A DNA stretch of 64,000 bases from Sphingomonas sp. S2-65. GTDB lineage: Bacteria; Pseudomonadota; Alphaproteobacteria; Sphingomonadales; Sphingomonadaceae. Shown piece after piece: positions 40,094 through 50,145 of this stretch. Position 1 is the stretch's first letter. Every line of letters starts with the position of its first letter. The stretch is from assembly GCF_021513175.1 (NCBI RefSeq), contig NZ_CP090953.1:1941001-2005000 (forward strand), read 5' to 3'. The notes beneath the pieces were generated by a model. The model searched no databases and had not been told where the DNA came from. It worked only from the letters and a program-made list of their open reading frames with translations. Both the position numbers and the translations under genes were made by a program.

Positions 40094-42610
40094 TCAGGCG
40101 TGTACGCGCCTTGCCTTGGTGAGAGCTTCGGCGATAGCGGGGCCGTCATAGGGTTTGCGCAGCAGCACCGCGCCCTCGCCCTCCAACCCGGCGACATGAT
40201 CGTTGCCGGTGGCGAAGATCACGCCGACATGGGGGCGCAGTTCGCGGGCGCGGGTCGCCAGCACGGAGCCCGAAATGCCGGGAAGTTCGACGTCGGTGAA
40301 CAGGATGTCGATCGGCACGGTCTGGAGTGCGGTCGTCGCATCCTCGGCACTGGCAGCTTCCACCACGGTGTGCCCGAGATGCTGGAGCAGTTCGGCGGTG
40401 TTGGCGCGGATCAGTGTGTCGTCCTCGACCAGCAGGATGCTGAGGCGGGCCGGCGCAGCGTCGGGCGCGGACATGTTGGAGAGCGCCAGCTTCTGCTCGG
40501 ATACGCTCGCGCCGCGCTGACGCTGGTTGGCGAGGACGTAGCGCACCTTTCGTGCCAGCATCTCGCGGGTATAGGGTTTCGAAAGGAGATCGACGCCTTC
40601 GTCCAGACGCCCGCCATGGACGATCGAGTTCTCGGTGTAGCCGGACGTGAACAGGACGGCGACGTCTGGGTAACGATCGCGGGTGATACGGGCGAGCTCG
40701 GGACTCTTGAGCGTTCCAGGCATGACGACGTCGGTGAAGAGCAGGTCGATCGCCACGCCGCTTTCGACGATGGCGAGCGCGGAAGCCGCGTCCCGCGCCT
40801 TGAGCACGCGGTAGCCCAGTTCAGTGAGCAGGTCGATTGCGGTGGCGCGGACCTCGTCATCGTCCTCGGCGACCAGGATCGTCTCGCTGCCACCGACCAC
40901 CGGGCCAGTATCGGCCAGTTCGCCGACTTCTTCGGCCTGGAGTGCGCGGGGGAGGTAGAGCTTCACGGTCGTGCCCTGCCCCACCTCCGAATAGATCTTC
41001 ACATGGCCGCCGGATTGCTTGACGAAACCATAGACCATCGAAAGGCCGAGCCCGGTGCCCTTGCCCTCCGGCTTCGTGGAGAAGAACGGCTCGAACACCT
41101 GGGTCAAGATGTCAGGGCCGATGCCCTGACCGGTGTCGGTGACGGCGAGCAGGACGTATTGGCCTGGCGTCACTTCGGCATGGGTACGGGCATAATTGTC
41201 ATCCAGATGGGCGTTGCCGACTTCGATCGTCAGCTTGCCCTGGCCATCCATGGCGTCGCGCGCGTTGATTGCGAGGTTGAGCAAGGCGTTCTCGACCTGG
41301 CCCGGATCGACAAAGGTGTTCCACAAGCCGCCCGACACGACGGTCTCGACTTCGACCGCATCGCCGATGGCCCGGCGGAGCATGTCCTCCATCCCGTAGA
41401 CAAAGCGGCCGATGTTCACGACCTTGGGCTCGAGCGGCTGGCGACGACCGAAGGCGAGCAGCTGGGCGGCAAGCTTGGCGCCGCGGCTGACCCCAGCGAG
41501 CGCGTTGGTCACGCGGCGCTCGGCACGGTCGTTCCCGGCCACGTCCTTCGCGAGCAGCTGGAGATTCCCTGAGACGACCTGGAGCAAATTGTTGAAGTCG
41601 TGCGCGACACCGCCCGTAAGCTTGCCGATCGCCTCCATTTTCTGCGCCTGCTGGAGTGCGGCTTCGGCTTGGCGGCGTTCGGCGATTTCCGTGACGATCC
41701 GCGTTTCGAGCGTTTCGTTCAAGCGACGCAGTTGCTCGGTCGCGTAGTGCTGCTCGGTGACGTCGTTGCCTTGGACGAAGATACCGGTCACCGCCCCCGT
41801 CGGGTCGAGGATCGGCTGATAGATAAAGTCGATGTAGCGCTCCGCGGCTGGGGAGCCGGCATCGGAGAGCACCAGGCGCACCCCTCGCCCGACAAAGGGC
41901 TGGCCGGTCTGGTAAACCCGGTCAAGCAGATCGAGAAAGCCCTGCTCCACGACTTCGGGCAGCGCCTCGCGCACGGATTGGCCGACTACGTTTTCGCGGC
42001 CGACGACACGGTGATATGCGTCGTTTGCGAGCGTGAAGACATGATCAGGGCCGCTTAGCACCGCGATGAAGCCGGGGGTCTGAACAAACAGGCTGCGGAG
42101 AAAGGCGCGTTCCTGTTCGAGTGCCAGATTGTCCCGCTGTACCGCCTGCGCCCGCTGGAAGACGCCGGCTTCGACCAGATTGTTGCTGCTGCCGGCATCC
42201 CGGGCGAGCGCGCGTAGCCGCTGGAGCTCGGTGACGTCGACGGTGTGCTGAAGGATGTACGCGGTTTCACCCGCACGGTTGGGAACCGGGGTGTGGGTGG
42301 CGCTCCAATAGCGCTCTTCCGAGCCGAGGCCACCGGCCAGCGGGATATCGTAGCGGATGAGCGGGAGGTGGTCCGGCGCGCCGCTTTCCGCGACCCGGCT
42401 GAGCGAGCCATGAAGCAGACGGTAGCTTTCCGAACCGGGATCGCTCGGGAACGCCTCGAACATATTGCGGCCGAGAAGATCGGCACGGGCGCGGCCGGTC
42501 GCGATGCAATATGCGTCGTTCATCGCGATCAGCGTGAACTGGCGGTCCACCAGAACATAAGGGTTGGCGGAGCGCGAAAATACGGCTTCGAAATCAACGG
42601 ATTGCGGCAT
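40094..42610 (-). CDS. PAS-containing hybrid histidine kinase with two receiver domains
   Basis: An 838-residue soluble hybrid kinase. Two PAS domains occupy about residues 5-310 (SANPYVLVDRQFTLIAMNDAY; TPGFIAVLSGPDHVFTLANDAY). The HisKA box is GGVAHDFNNLLQ and the ATPase domain has NLAINARDAMDG, DTGQGI and GTGLGLSMVYGF. Two receiver domains follow, with phospho-acceptor Asp in LLFTDVVMPG and ILFTDVELPG. No transmembrane segment is present, so it should sense an intracellular cue. An in-frame GTG 48 nt upstream is an alternative start. No partner regulator gene is adjacent. Confidence 0.92.
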   Translation of the reverse strand: MPQSVDFEAVFSRSANPYVLVDRQFTLIAMNDAYCIATGRARADLLGRNMFEAFPSDPGSESYRLLHGSLSRVAESGAPDHLPLIRYDIPLAGGLGSEERYWSATHTPVPNRAGETAYILQHTVDVTELQRLRALARDAGSSNNLVEAGVFQRAQAVQRDNLALEQERAFLRSLFVQTPGFIAVLSGPDHVFTLANDAYHRVVGRENVVGQSVREALPEVVEQGFLDLLDRVYQTGQPFVGRGVRLVLSDAGSPAAERYIDFIYQPILDPTGAVTGIFVQGNDVTEQHYATEQLRRLNETLETRIVTEIAERRQAEAALQQAQKMEAIGKLTGGVAHDFNNLLQVVSGNLQLLAKDVAGNDRAERRVTNALAGVSRGAKLAAQLLAFGRRQPLEPKVVNIGRFVYGMEDMLRRAIGDAVEVETVVSGGLWNTFVDPGQVENALLNLAINARDAMDGQGKLTIEVGNAHLDDNYARTHAEVTPGQYVLLAVTDTGQGIGPDILTQVFEPFFSTKPEGKGTGLGLSMVYGFVKQSGGHVKIYSEVGQGTTVKLYLPRALQAEEVGELADTGPVVGGSETILVAEDDDEVRATAIDLLTELGYRVLKARDAASALAIVESGVAIDLLFTDVVMPGTLKSPELARITRDRYPDVAVLFTSGYTENSIVHGGRLDEGVDLLSKPYTREMLARKVRYVLANQRQRGASVSEQKLALSNMSAPDAAPARLSILLVEDDTLIRANTAELLQHLGHTVVEAASAEDATTALQTVPIDILFTDVELPGISGSVLATRARELRPHVGVIFATGNDHVAGLEGEGAVLLRKPYDGPAIAEALTKARRVHA

Positions 42611-42738
42611 AATGAGCGTTGATCTTCCAGTTGCGGCGCTGGGATCCCGTTTGAGCACGGGTGTACTTGGTGGTTCGCTATCGCGGAAGAACGTTGAAGT
42701 TCAAGAAGATTGTAGACCGTCACACGCAGGCCGGTGGC

Positions 42739-45204
42739 TCAAAGGTCCGGCAAGGTTTGGTCGGCTTCGCCCCAGCCGGCGAGCGCACGGCTGGCGGCGC
42801 GTTCGAGCAGCTCGGGCGCGTCGCGGATGGTGAAGCGCTTGGCAGATTCGAGGTCCCGCAGTTCGCTCCAGGTGATGGGCGCGGAAACTGGCGCATTCTC
42901 CCGAGCGCGGGCGACATAAGGAAGGACGGCGGTGGCGCCGCGCTGATTGCGAAGATAGTCGATGAAGATCTTGCCCTTGCGCGTGACCTTTTTGAGGTTG
43001 GCGGTGTAGCGATCGGGATCGGCTTGGGCGAGGGCGCGGGCGAAGCGCTCGGCGAAGGAGCGGACTTCGGGCCAGTCGGCTTTCGGCACGAGGGGCACGA
43101 CGACATGGACGCCCTTGCCGCCGGAGAGCAGCGGCCAACTGGTCAGGCCGATATCGGCGAGATGGCCCTTCAGGTCTTCCGCCGCCTTCTTCACGAGCTC
43201 GAAGTCTAGCCCCTCGTCGGGATCGAGATCGAAGACGAGGCGGTCCGGCTTCTCGATGTCTGCGACCAGGCTGCCCCAGCCATGGAATTCGATCGTGCCC
43301 ATCTGGACGCAGGCCATGATGCCGTCGACATCGTCCAGATATAGGTAGGGCTGCACCGAGCCATCCTTCTCGCGTACGTCGACGTGGTGGACGTCCTCAC
43401 CGAAGCTGCCGGCATCGTGCTTCTGGAAGAAGCAATGCTTGGCGCGGCCCTGGGGACAGCGGACCAGGCTGATCGGCCGGTTGGCGAGCCAGCGCAGCGC
43501 AGCGGGGGCGATCGCCTGGTAATAATCGGCGAGTTCGCCCTTGGTAAGACCAGACTCGGGGTAGATCACGCGCTCGCGATTGCTGATCTTGATGTGGGTC
43601 TCGGGCAGCGTCGGCGCTGCGGGTAGCGGCGTGGGTGTTTCCGGGACGACCTCACTGGCCTTCTTGTCCTCGCGCAGGCCGAGGAAGCTGGCGTGGCGGA
43701 CGACATTCTCGGCGGTAAATTCGGCAAAGGCGATTTCGGCCACGAGCTCTGGCTTGATCCACTGCGCGCCGCGGGCCTCCGCCCTGGGTACAGCAGCGGC
43801 GGGCTTGTCTGTCGCGATCTTGTCGAAGCGTTCGCGCAGGTCGTGGAGCGTAGCCGTGCTGAAGCCGGTGCCGACCTTGCCGGCATAGCGAAGGCCCTCG
43901 GGCGCGTTTAGCCCGAGCAGCAGCGAGCGGAAGCCGCGTCCCTTGGCGGCGGAGGGCGTCCAGCCGATGATCACGAATTCCTGCCGCCGCGTACATTTGA
44001 TCTTGAGCCAGGACTTGGTGCGGGTGCCGCGGTAGGGCGCGTCGGCGCGTTTGGAGACGACGCCCTCATATCCTTGGGCACACATAGTTTCGAACAACTT
44101 TTCGCCGTTGCCGATGATGTGTTCGGAGAATTGGATACGCGGGTTGACGTTCTCGATGACGCTGCGGAGACGTTCCTTGCGCTCTAGCTGGGGGAGCTTG
44201 GTGACGTCCTCGCCGCCACTTGCCAGCAGGTCGAAAGCGAAGAGAGTCAGGTCGTTACCGCCAGCAGAGATGGCTTCCTGGAGCGTCGAGAAGTCGGGCT
44301 TGCCGTCCTTGAAGGCGACGATTTCGCCGTCGAGGAGCGTTCCGGACGGCAATTTGGCGGCGGATTGCGCGATTCCGGGAAATTTTTCCGTCCAATCCAG
44401 CCCTGAACGCGTGTAAATCCGCGCGGATTCACCGTTCGACGCGACCAGCGCGCGGTATCCGTCATACTTTACTTCGTGCAGCCAGGCGGTGCCGGTGGGG
44501 ACGGTGTCGACCAGCGTAGCGAGCTGCGGGGCAGTGAAATCGGGGAGCTTGACGCTGGCTGCGCGCTTGCGCGGGGATGACGGAGCGGCAGGCGCGGCAC
44601 GGGTAGCCGGCTTCTTCTTGGCGACCTTCTTGCCCTCGGCGATTTCCTGCATGGTGCGCCCGGTGTGGACGCTGGTCAGGCCGGTTTCGACCAGCACGTC
44701 GGTCGCACCGGCAAAGCCGTCGTTGATCTTGCGCAGCAGCCAGTTCTCGTTCTTCTCCTTGCCCCGGGGCTTGAGGCGGATCAGCAGCCACTCGCCCTTC
44801 ATCCGCTCGCCATCCAGGCGAAAATGGAGATGGCCTTTCTCCAGGTCCTTGGCCGACTTGCCCTCGATCGGCTCCCAGAAACCATCATCCCACAGCATGA
44901 CCGTGCCGCCGCCATATTCGCCCTTGGGGATCGTCCCCTCGAAATCGGCGTAGGAGAGCGGGTGGTCTTCGGTGCGGACGGCGAGGCGCTTTTCGTCGGG
45001 GTCGAGGCTCGGCCCGCGGGTGACCGCCCAGCTCTTGAGCACGCCGTCGACTTCGAGGCGGAAGTCCCAGTGCAGGCGCGTGGCGTCGTGCTTCTGGACG
45101 ATGAAGCGGTTGCCGCCGGTCGAGGCTACCGCACCCGAAGGCTCGGCGGTCTTGGTGAAGTCGCGCTTGGCATTGTATCGGGCGAGAGGGTCCAGCTTGG
45201 CCAT
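42739..45204 (-). CDS. ligD: NHEJ DNA ligase D
   Basis: A multidomain end-joining enzyme of about 821 residues. The 3'-phosphoesterase domain (about 30-165) contains QKHDATRLHWDFRLEVDGVL and GTIPKGEYGGGTVMLWD. The ATP-dependent ligase domain has its nucleotidyl lysine in WLHEVKYDGYRALV (K246). The C-terminal polymerase domain starts near 560 (VIYPESGLTKGELADYY) and has the catalytic LVFDLDPDEGLDF. A GTG at 45213 overlapping the ku stop (GTGA) is an equally possible start. It works with the Ku protein encoded just upstream. Confidence 0.96.
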   Translation of the reverse strand: MAKLDPLARYNAKRDFTKTAEPSGAVASTGGNRFIVQKHDATRLHWDFRLEVDGVLKSWAVTRGPSLDPDEKRLAVRTEDHPLSYADFEGTIPKGEYGGGTVMLWDDGFWEPIEGKSAKDLEKGHLHFRLDGERMKGEWLLIRLKPRGKEKNENWLLRKINDGFAGATDVLVETGLTSVHTGRTMQEIAEGKKVAKKKPATRAAPAAPSSPRKRAASVKLPDFTAPQLATLVDTVPTGTAWLHEVKYDGYRALVASNGESARIYTRSGLDWTEKFPGIAQSAAKLPSGTLLDGEIVAFKDGKPDFSTLQEAISAGGNDLTLFAFDLLASGGEDVTKLPQLERKERLRSVIENVNPRIQFSEHIIGNGEKLFETMCAQGYEGVVSKRADAPYRGTRTKSWLKIKCTRRQEFVIIGWTPSAAKGRGFRSLLLGLNAPEGLRYAGKVGTGFSTATLHDLRERFDKIATDKPAAAVPRAEARGAQWIKPELVAEIAFAEFTAENVVRHASFLGLREDKKASEVVPETPTPLPAAPTLPETHIKISNRERVIYPESGLTKGELADYYQAIAPAALRWLANRPISLVRCPQGRAKHCFFQKHDAGSFGEDVHHVDVREKDGSVQPYLYLDDVDGIMACVQMGTIEFHGWGSLVADIEKPDRLVFDLDPDEGLDFELVKKAAEDLKGHLADIGLTSWPLLSGGKGVHVVVPLVPKADWPEVRSFAERFARALAQADPDRYTANLKKVTRKGKIFIDYLRNQRGATAVLPYVARARENAPVSAPITWSELRDLESAKRFTIRDAPELLERAASRALAGWGEADQTLPDL

Positions 45205-45209
45205 CCGCG

Positions 45210-46139
45210 TCACGCCCGCTTGCGCGCCGGCGCCTTTTTGGCGGCGGTGCTGCGGCTGCCCGCACGCGGGGCCGCAGGCTTGTCATTGGCGGCCTTGGGC
45301 GTGCTCTTCTTGGCCGGCGCCTTCTTGACCTCCGGGTCCTTGGCGGCGCCGGGCTTCTCGAGCGACTTCTTGAGCGCGGCCATCAGATCGACCACGTTGG
45401 AGCCGCGGCTGGGCGCCTCGTCGCCGACGTCCTCCAGGATCTTCTTGCCCTTGGCCTTTTTCTTGCGCTCGATCAGTTCCTTGAGCGCGTCGACATAGCG
45501 GTCGTGGAATTCCTGAGGATCGAACTTCGACGCCTTCTTGTCGATCAGCGTGGTGGCCAAATCGAGCAGTTCGGCATCCGGCTCCGAATCGGGAATGTCG
45601 CGAAAATAACCCTGGGCCTTGTTGACCTCGTCAGCGTAGCGCAGCGTCTCCAGCACCATGCCGCGGCCGCACGGCTTGAGGCTGACGACATATTCGCGGC
45701 CCCGCATGGCGAGCTGGCCGAGCCCGACTTTTCGGGCGCGGCGGAGCGCTTCGCGCAGCACGATGAAGGCTTCCTCGGCGAGGTCGTCTGCGGGCACGAC
45801 GAAATAGGGCTTCTCGTAATAGAGCACGTCGATCTCGTCGGCGTCGACGAACTGGGTGAGCTCCAGAGTCTTTTTGGACTCGAGCTTCACCGCGTCGATC
45901 TCGTCCTGCTCGAGCAGGACATACTCGCCCTTCTCCACCTCGAAGCCCTTCACGATCTCGTCGACATCGACCGCGCCGATGCCGGGGGCGACCTTTTCGT
46001 ACTTGATCCGCTTGCCGCTGGGTTCGTGGATCTGGTGGAAGCTGATCTGCGCGCCGGATTTGGTGGCGGAATAGATTTCGACGGGAATGGAGACCAGCGC
46101 CAACCGGATCTGTCCCTGCCAATAGGCGCGTGCGGCCAT
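45210..46139 (-). CDS. ku: NHEJ DNA end-binding protein Ku
   Basis: A 309-residue bacterial Ku. The core domain shows YWQGQIRLALVSIPVEIYSAT, FHQIHEPSGKRIKYEKV and YVLLEQDEIDAVKLESKKTLEL, and MVLETLRYADEV lies at its C-terminal part. A Lys/Ala-rich tail of about 60 residues follows, as in other Ku proteins that bind DNA or LigD. The ATG at 46139 has GGAG upstream. It is directly upstream of ligD. Confidence 0.95.
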   Translation of the reverse strand: MAARAYWQGQIRLALVSIPVEIYSATKSGAQISFHQIHEPSGKRIKYEKVAPGIGAVDVDEIVKGFEVEKGEYVLLEQDEIDAVKLESKKTLELTQFVDADEIDVLYYEKPYFVVPADDLAEEAFIVLREALRRARKVGLGQLAMRGREYVVSLKPCGRGMVLETLRYADEVNKAQGYFRDIPDSEPDAELLDLATTLIDKKASKFDPQEFHDRYVDALKELIERKKKAKGKKILEDVGDEAPSRGSNVVDLMAALKKSLEKPGAAKDPEVKKAPAKKSTPKAANDKPAAPRAGSRSTAAKKAPARKRA

Positions 46140-46202
46140 TCCCGTTCTCCGTCGTTGCGAGGCCGATTCAAAGCGCGAGGGAGGGAGTCGTTCCGCATTA
46201 CT

Positions 46203-46337
46203 AATCCTCCCCCGCAAGGGGGAGGGGAACCGCGGCGCAGGCGCGTGGTGGAGGGGTAATCGCCACAAGCCGTGTCGCCCGTGGACACTACCCCTCCACC
46301 AGCTTCGCTGGTCCCCCTCCCCCTCCGGGGGAGGATT
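46203..46337. repeat. 135-bp palindromic element between ku and pdxH
   Basis: Starts AATCCTCCCCC and ends GGGGGAGGATT, with GGTGGAGGGGTA/TACCCCTCCACC inner arms and an AGCTTCGCT hairpin. It has the same length as the truB copy. It occupies half of the divergent 268-bp ku-pdxH spacer, so it sits among both promoters. Confidence 0.85.
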
Positions 46338-46407
46338 TGGGAAACTGGCGGGGGAGGATCGAAGTGCGCCCCTCCCCCTTTTGGGGGAGATTGTGTAAGG
46401 GGCTCGC

Positions 46408-46983
46408 ATGACCGATCCCATCAGCCTGTTCGACGCCTGGTTCGCCGAGGCGCAGGCGAGCGAGCCCAACGATCCGAATGCCATGGCGCTGGCGACGGTG
46501 GACGGGCGCGGGCAGCCTGCGGTGCGCATGGTGCTGCTGAAGGGGCATGGAGCCGATGGCTTCGTGTTCTACACCAATGGCGAGAGCCGCAAGGCGGCCG
46601 ACCTGGCGACCAGCCCGCGGGCGGCGCTGCTGTTCCACTGGAAGTCGCTGCGGCGCCAGGTGCGCATCGAGGGTGCCGTTACGCAAGCAAGCGATGCGGA
46701 GTCCGACGCCTATTTCGCCAGCCGTGGGCGCGACTCGCAACTGGGGGCATGGGCATCGGACCAGTCGCGGCCGCTGGATGCTCGCGCTACCTTCGAGGCG
46801 CGCTTTGTAGAGGTACAGGCGCGGTTCGAAGGCGGCGACGTGCCGCGCCCGCCGCATTGGGGCGGATATCGGGTAGTCCCGGAGCGGATCGAGTTCTGGC
46901 AGGACCGTGCGCACCGGCTGCACGAGCGGCGTTTGTTCGTGCGCGACGGCGCAGGCTGGAGCGAAGGGTTGCTGTTTCCGTGA
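46408..46983 (+). CDS. pdxH: Pyridoxine/pyridoxamine 5'-phosphate oxidase
   Basis: Oxidises PNP or PMP to pyridoxal 5'-phosphate with FMN. The 191-residue length fits. Motifs are [59 protein letters not shown] and the C-terminal [27 protein letters not shown], which contains the PLP-binding residues. It is first of three overlapping genes (pdxH, a CDF transporter, a PhzF protein). Confidence 0.95.
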   Translation: MTDPISLFDAWFAEAQASEPNDPNAMALATVDGRGQPAVRMVLLKGHGADGFVFYTNGESRKAADLATSPRAALLFHWKSLRRQVRIEGAVTQASDAESDAYFASRGRDSQLGAWASDQSRPLDARATFEARFVEVQARFEGGDVPRPPHWGGYRVVPERIEFWQDRAHRLHERRLFVRDGAGWSEGLLFP

Positions 46984-47948
46984 ACGCGCCGGTTCATCTG
47001 GAAGCGCCCAAGCCCAAGCGGAGCCTGCTGAGCGAGACCACGGCACGCGCGGCGGTGGCCAGCGCGACCACTGCCATCCTGCTGCTGACCCTCAAGGCGA
47101 TCGCCGCATGGCAGACCAATTCGGTCGCCCTGCTGGGCAGTCTGGCGGATTCGAGCCTGGACGTGCTGGCGTCGCTGGTGACGTTGTACGGCGTGCGGCT
47201 GGCGGCGACTCCGGCAGATCACGACCACCGGTTCGGCCATGGCAAGGCCGAAGCGCTGGCGGCGCTGTTCCAGGTGGCTTTGGTGACGGCATCGGCGGGC
47301 GCGATCGGCTGGCGGGCGATCCAGTCGTTCCAGCGCGAGGCGCCGGTGTCCGATCCCGGGCTGGGCATTGCGGTGTCGATCGTGGCGATCGCCGCGACCT
47401 TGGTCTTGGTGTCGTACCAGCGGCGGATCATCGCCGAGACCGGATCGGTCGCGATCCAGGCGGACAGCCTGCACTATCAGGGCGACATCCTGCTCAACCT
47501 GTCGGTGATCCTGGCGCTGGTGCTGGAACGGTATCTGGCGCTGAACGGAGCCGACGCGGTGTTCGGCATCGTCATCGCGGTGTGGCTCGGCTGGGGCGCG
47601 TTCAAGGCGTCCGCCGAGGCGATCGACCAGTTGATGGACAAGGAATGGCCCGAAGACGAGCGGGCCCGCTTCGTCGAAGTGGCGATCGGCAATCCCGAAG
47701 TGCGCGGCATTCACGATTTCCGCACGCGGCGATCGGGCGGGCACGCCTTTGCGCAGTTCCACATGGTGGTCGCGCGCGACATGAACGTCGCCGACGCACA
47801 TGATGTGGTGGAGGAAGTGGAGGACGCGCTGCATGCCGCCTTCCCGCGTACCGAAGTGCTGATCCACCTCGATCCAGAGGGTCATGTCGATACCGACAAT
47901 CCGCTGGTCGAGCAGGACGTAACGCCACACTGGTTCCGGAAGCGCTGA
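46980..47948 (+). CDS. Cation diffusion facilitator (FieF-like metal exporter)
   Basis: A 322-residue CDF protein with about six transmembrane segments and a cytoplasmic tail. Metal-site pattern: [42 protein letters not shown] and later [19 protein letters not shown], the two HxxxD/DxxxD sites of Zn/Fe/Cd exporters. The C-terminal domain has [31 protein letters not shown]. It has a GTG start overlapping the pdxH stop (GTGA). The metal preference is not determinable. Confidence 0.92.
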   Translation: MNAPVHLEAPKPKRSLLSETTARAAVASATTAILLLTLKAIAAWQTNSVALLGSLADSSLDVLASLVTLYGVRLAATPADHDHRFGHGKAEALAALFQVALVTASAGAIGWRAIQSFQREAPVSDPGLGIAVSIVAIAATLVLVSYQRRIIAETGSVAIQADSLHYQGDILLNLSVILALVLERYLALNGADAVFGIVIAVWLGWGAFKASAEAIDQLMDKEWPEDERARFVEVAIGNPEVRGIHDFRTRRSGGHAFAQFHMVVARDMNVADAHDVVEEVEDALHAAFPRTEVLIHLDPEGHVDTDNPLVEQDVTPHWFRKR

Positions 47949-48748
47949 TGCCTGCCCTGCCCTTTGCCCAGATCGATGCCTTTGCCGATCGGGCGTTCAC
48001 CGGCAATCCTGCGGCGGTGGTGCCGCTGGAGGCCTGGCTGGACGACGCGGTGCTGCAGCGGATCGCGGCGGAAAACAATTTGTCGGAAACGGCCTTCTTC
48101 GTCGCCGATGCGAGCGGAGAAGCCGATTTCGAGCTGCGCTGGTTCACCCCGGCGGTGGAAGTCGAGCTGTGTGGCCATGCGACGCTGGCGAGCGGGCACT
48201 ATCTGCTGTCGAGTGACGCGGCACGCGAGCGCGTGACGTTCCGCACTCGCCAGTCCGGCGTGCTGGAGGTAGCCCGCGACGGCGACGGCGACGGCTATGC
48301 CATGGCGCTGCCGGCTTATCCGCCCGAGCCGGCCGAGGTGCCTGGACTGCTCGACGCGCTGAGGGTCGAGGGCGAGACGCTGTGGCATCCGCGCGGCTAC
48401 GATCTGACCGTGGTCGAGAGCGCCGAGATCGTGCGGGGCCTGACCCCCGACTTCCGCGCGCTGGCGGCGACGGGCAACACGCTCAACATCGTGACCGCAC
48501 CGGGCGACGGTGGCGTGGACGTGGTGAGCCGCGTGTTCGCGCCGGCGGTAGGGCTGGACGAGGATCCGGTGACCGGATCGGCACATGCGGTGCTCGCACC
48601 TTATTGGGCGAAGCGGCTGGGGCGGAACCGGTTCACGGCGTTTCAGGCGAGCGCGCGTGGTGGGCATGTCGGGTGTCTGGTCGAGGGGAACCGGGTGGTG
48701 CTGGGCGGTCGCTGTGTGACCGTGATCGAAGGGCGGTTTTTCGCCTGA
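47948..48748 (+). CDS. PhzF-family isomerase
   Basis: A 266-residue protein of the phenazine-biosynthesis PhzF fold (diaminopimelate epimerase-like). The N-terminus IDAFADRAFTGNPAAVV and the catalytic Glu region NNLSETAFFV are intact, as are ELRWFTPAVEVELCGHATLASGHYLL and DPVTGSAHAVLAPYWAKRLG. No phenazine genes are nearby; most such proteins have unknown substrates. The ATG shares a base with the CDF stop (TGATG). Confidence 0.9.
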   Translation: MPALPFAQIDAFADRAFTGNPAAVVPLEAWLDDAVLQRIAAENNLSETAFFVADASGEADFELRWFTPAVEVELCGHATLASGHYLLSSDAARERVTFRTRQSGVLEVARDGDGDGYAMALPAYPPEPAEVPGLLDALRVEGETLWHPRGYDLTVVESAEIVRGLTPDFRALAATGNTLNIVTAPGDGGVDVVSRVFAPAVGLDEDPVTGSAHAVLAPYWAKRLGRNRFTAFQASARGGHVGCLVEGNRVVLGGRCVTVIEGRFFA

Positions 48749-48753
48749 GCCAG

Positions 48754-48888
48754 TCCTCCTCCCGCAAGGGGGAGGTGACGCGGACTGGCGCGAGCGAGGC
48801 GTATTCTCCTCATGGCCCATCGCCTGTGGAAACTACCCCCCCACCAGCTTCGCTGGTCCCCCTCCCCCTTCCCCTCCGGGGGAGGAGT
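48754..48888. repeat. Palindromic element after the PhzF gene, copy 1
   Basis: Runs from TCCTCCTCCCGC to CCGGGGGAGGAG with a CCAGCTTCGCTGG hairpin, the same family as the truB element. Its interior contains a segment (TATTCTCCTCATGG) that recurs in the next copy. Confidence 0.8.
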
Positions 48889-48913
48889 TTGTTGGGCGCG
48901 CCCCGTGTGGACC

Positions 48914-49020
48914 AATCCTCCCCCGGAGGGGGAGGTGGCGCGCGCTAGCGTGACGGAGGGGTATTCTCCTCATGGGGCGGCGCTGGCGGGGCCTACCCCT
49001 CACCGCTTTTGGCGGAGTGA
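48914..49020. repeat. Palindromic element after the PhzF gene, truncated copy 2
   Basis: Starts AATCCTCCCCCGGAGGGGGA, continues through TATTCTCCTCATGG like copy 1, and loses the right arm near 49020, where CACCGCTTTTGGCGGAGTGA forms a shorter hairpin. The pair fills most of the 287-bp space between convergent PhzF and mnmA genes. Confidence 0.75.
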
Positions 49021-49035
49021 CTTTCCCGAAGGATT

Positions 49036-50145
49036 TCAAGCCAGCGCGAGTTCGGCGCGTTCGGTTTGCTGGATCCAGCCGCCGCCGAGGACGCGGTCGC
49101 CGGCGTAGAGCACCGCGGCCTGCCCCGGGGCCACGCCATATTCGGGGAGCTCGAACACCACGCGATCGCCGTCGAAGCGGGCAGGCACTGGCTTGGCGAG
49201 GCTGCGGACCTTGACGGTCATTTCGCCGCGATAATCCCCGGCCAGCCAATTGACCTTGTCGATGCGCGCGGCGCGGACGGCGAGGGCGCGCTTGGGGCCG
49301 ACGATCACCTGGCGAGACTGCGCGTCGAGGCGAAGCACGTAATAGGGCTCGGCGGCGCCGCCGATCTCGAGCCCGCGGCGCTGGCCGACGGTGAAGTGGA
49401 TCAGCCCCTTATGCTGGCCGAGCACGCGTCCGCTCTCATCGACGATGTCGCCGCTGGTTTCGGCCTCCGGCCGCAGCTTCTTGACCAGGCTGGCATAGTC
49501 GCGGTCGGGAACGAAGCAGATGTCCTGGCTGTCAGGCTTGGCCGCGACGCCCAGGCCCAGTTCGGCAGCGAGTTCGCGCACCTGGGCCTTGGGCATGCCG
49601 CCGAGAGGAAAGCGCAGGAAATCTAGCTGCGCGGCAGTTGTGGCGAACAGGAAGTAGCTCTGGTCGCGCGCGGGATCGATCGCGCGGTGGAGTTCGGGAC
49701 CCTGCGCGCCCTGGACCCGGCGGACATAATGACCGGTCGCCAGGCAATCGGCACCAAGATCGCGGGCAAGCGCGAACAGATCGGTGAATTTGGGGCCCAT
49801 GTTGCACTTCACGCACGGGATCGGGGTGCGGCCAGCGAGATACTCGTCGGCGAAATCGTCGATCACGGTCTCCTTGAAGCTCGACGCATGATCGAAGACG
49901 TAGTGCGCGATGCCAAGCTTGTCGCAGACGGCGCGAGCATCGCGGATGTCGCGTCCGGCACAGCAGGAGCCTGCGCGGCCCACCGCTTCGCCATGATCAT
50001 AGAGCTGGAGCGTGACGCCGATCGTCTCCGCCCCGCTCGCCGCGGCCAAGGCGGCCACGACCGAGGAGTCGACCCCGCCCGACATGGCGACGACGATGCG
50101 CCGCGCGGCAAGCGGCTGGGGAAGCTGGAAATCGGCGGGGATCAT
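49036..50145 (-). CDS. mnmA: tRNA-specific 2-thiouridylase MnmA
   Basis: Makes 2-thiouridine at wobble U34 of Lys, Glu and Gln tRNAs. The 369-residue protein has the PP-loop [34 protein letters not shown] with the first catalytic Cys, and [17 protein letters not shown] with the second. The C-terminal barrel includes [13 protein letters not shown] and [18 protein letters not shown]. Its sulfur donors are not encoded here. Confidence 0.96.
   Translation of the reverse strand: MIPADFQLPQPLAARRIVVAMSGGVDSSVVAALAAASGAETIGVTLQLYDHGEAVGRAGSCCAGRDIRDARAVCDKLGIAHYVFDHASSFKETVIDDFADEYLAGRTPIPCVKCNMGPKFTDLFALARDLGADCLATGHYVRRVQGAQGPELHRAIDPARDQSYFLFATTAAQLDFLRFPLGGMPKAQVRELAAELGLGVAAKPDSQDICFVPDRDYASLVKKLRPEAETSGDIVDESGRVLGQHKGLIHFTVGQRRGLEIGGAAEPYYVLRLDAQSRQVIVGPKRALAVRAARIDKVNWLAGDYRGEMTVKVRSLAKPVPARFDGDRVVFELPEYGVAPGQAAVLYAGDRVLGGGWIQQTERAELALA

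Noticed and set aside
46408..46983. Redundancy of pdxH with the PNPOx gene at 58210
   Set aside because: The second protein lacks the pdxH C-terminal PPHWGGYR signature and belongs to the stress-protein branch, so they are not duplicates.
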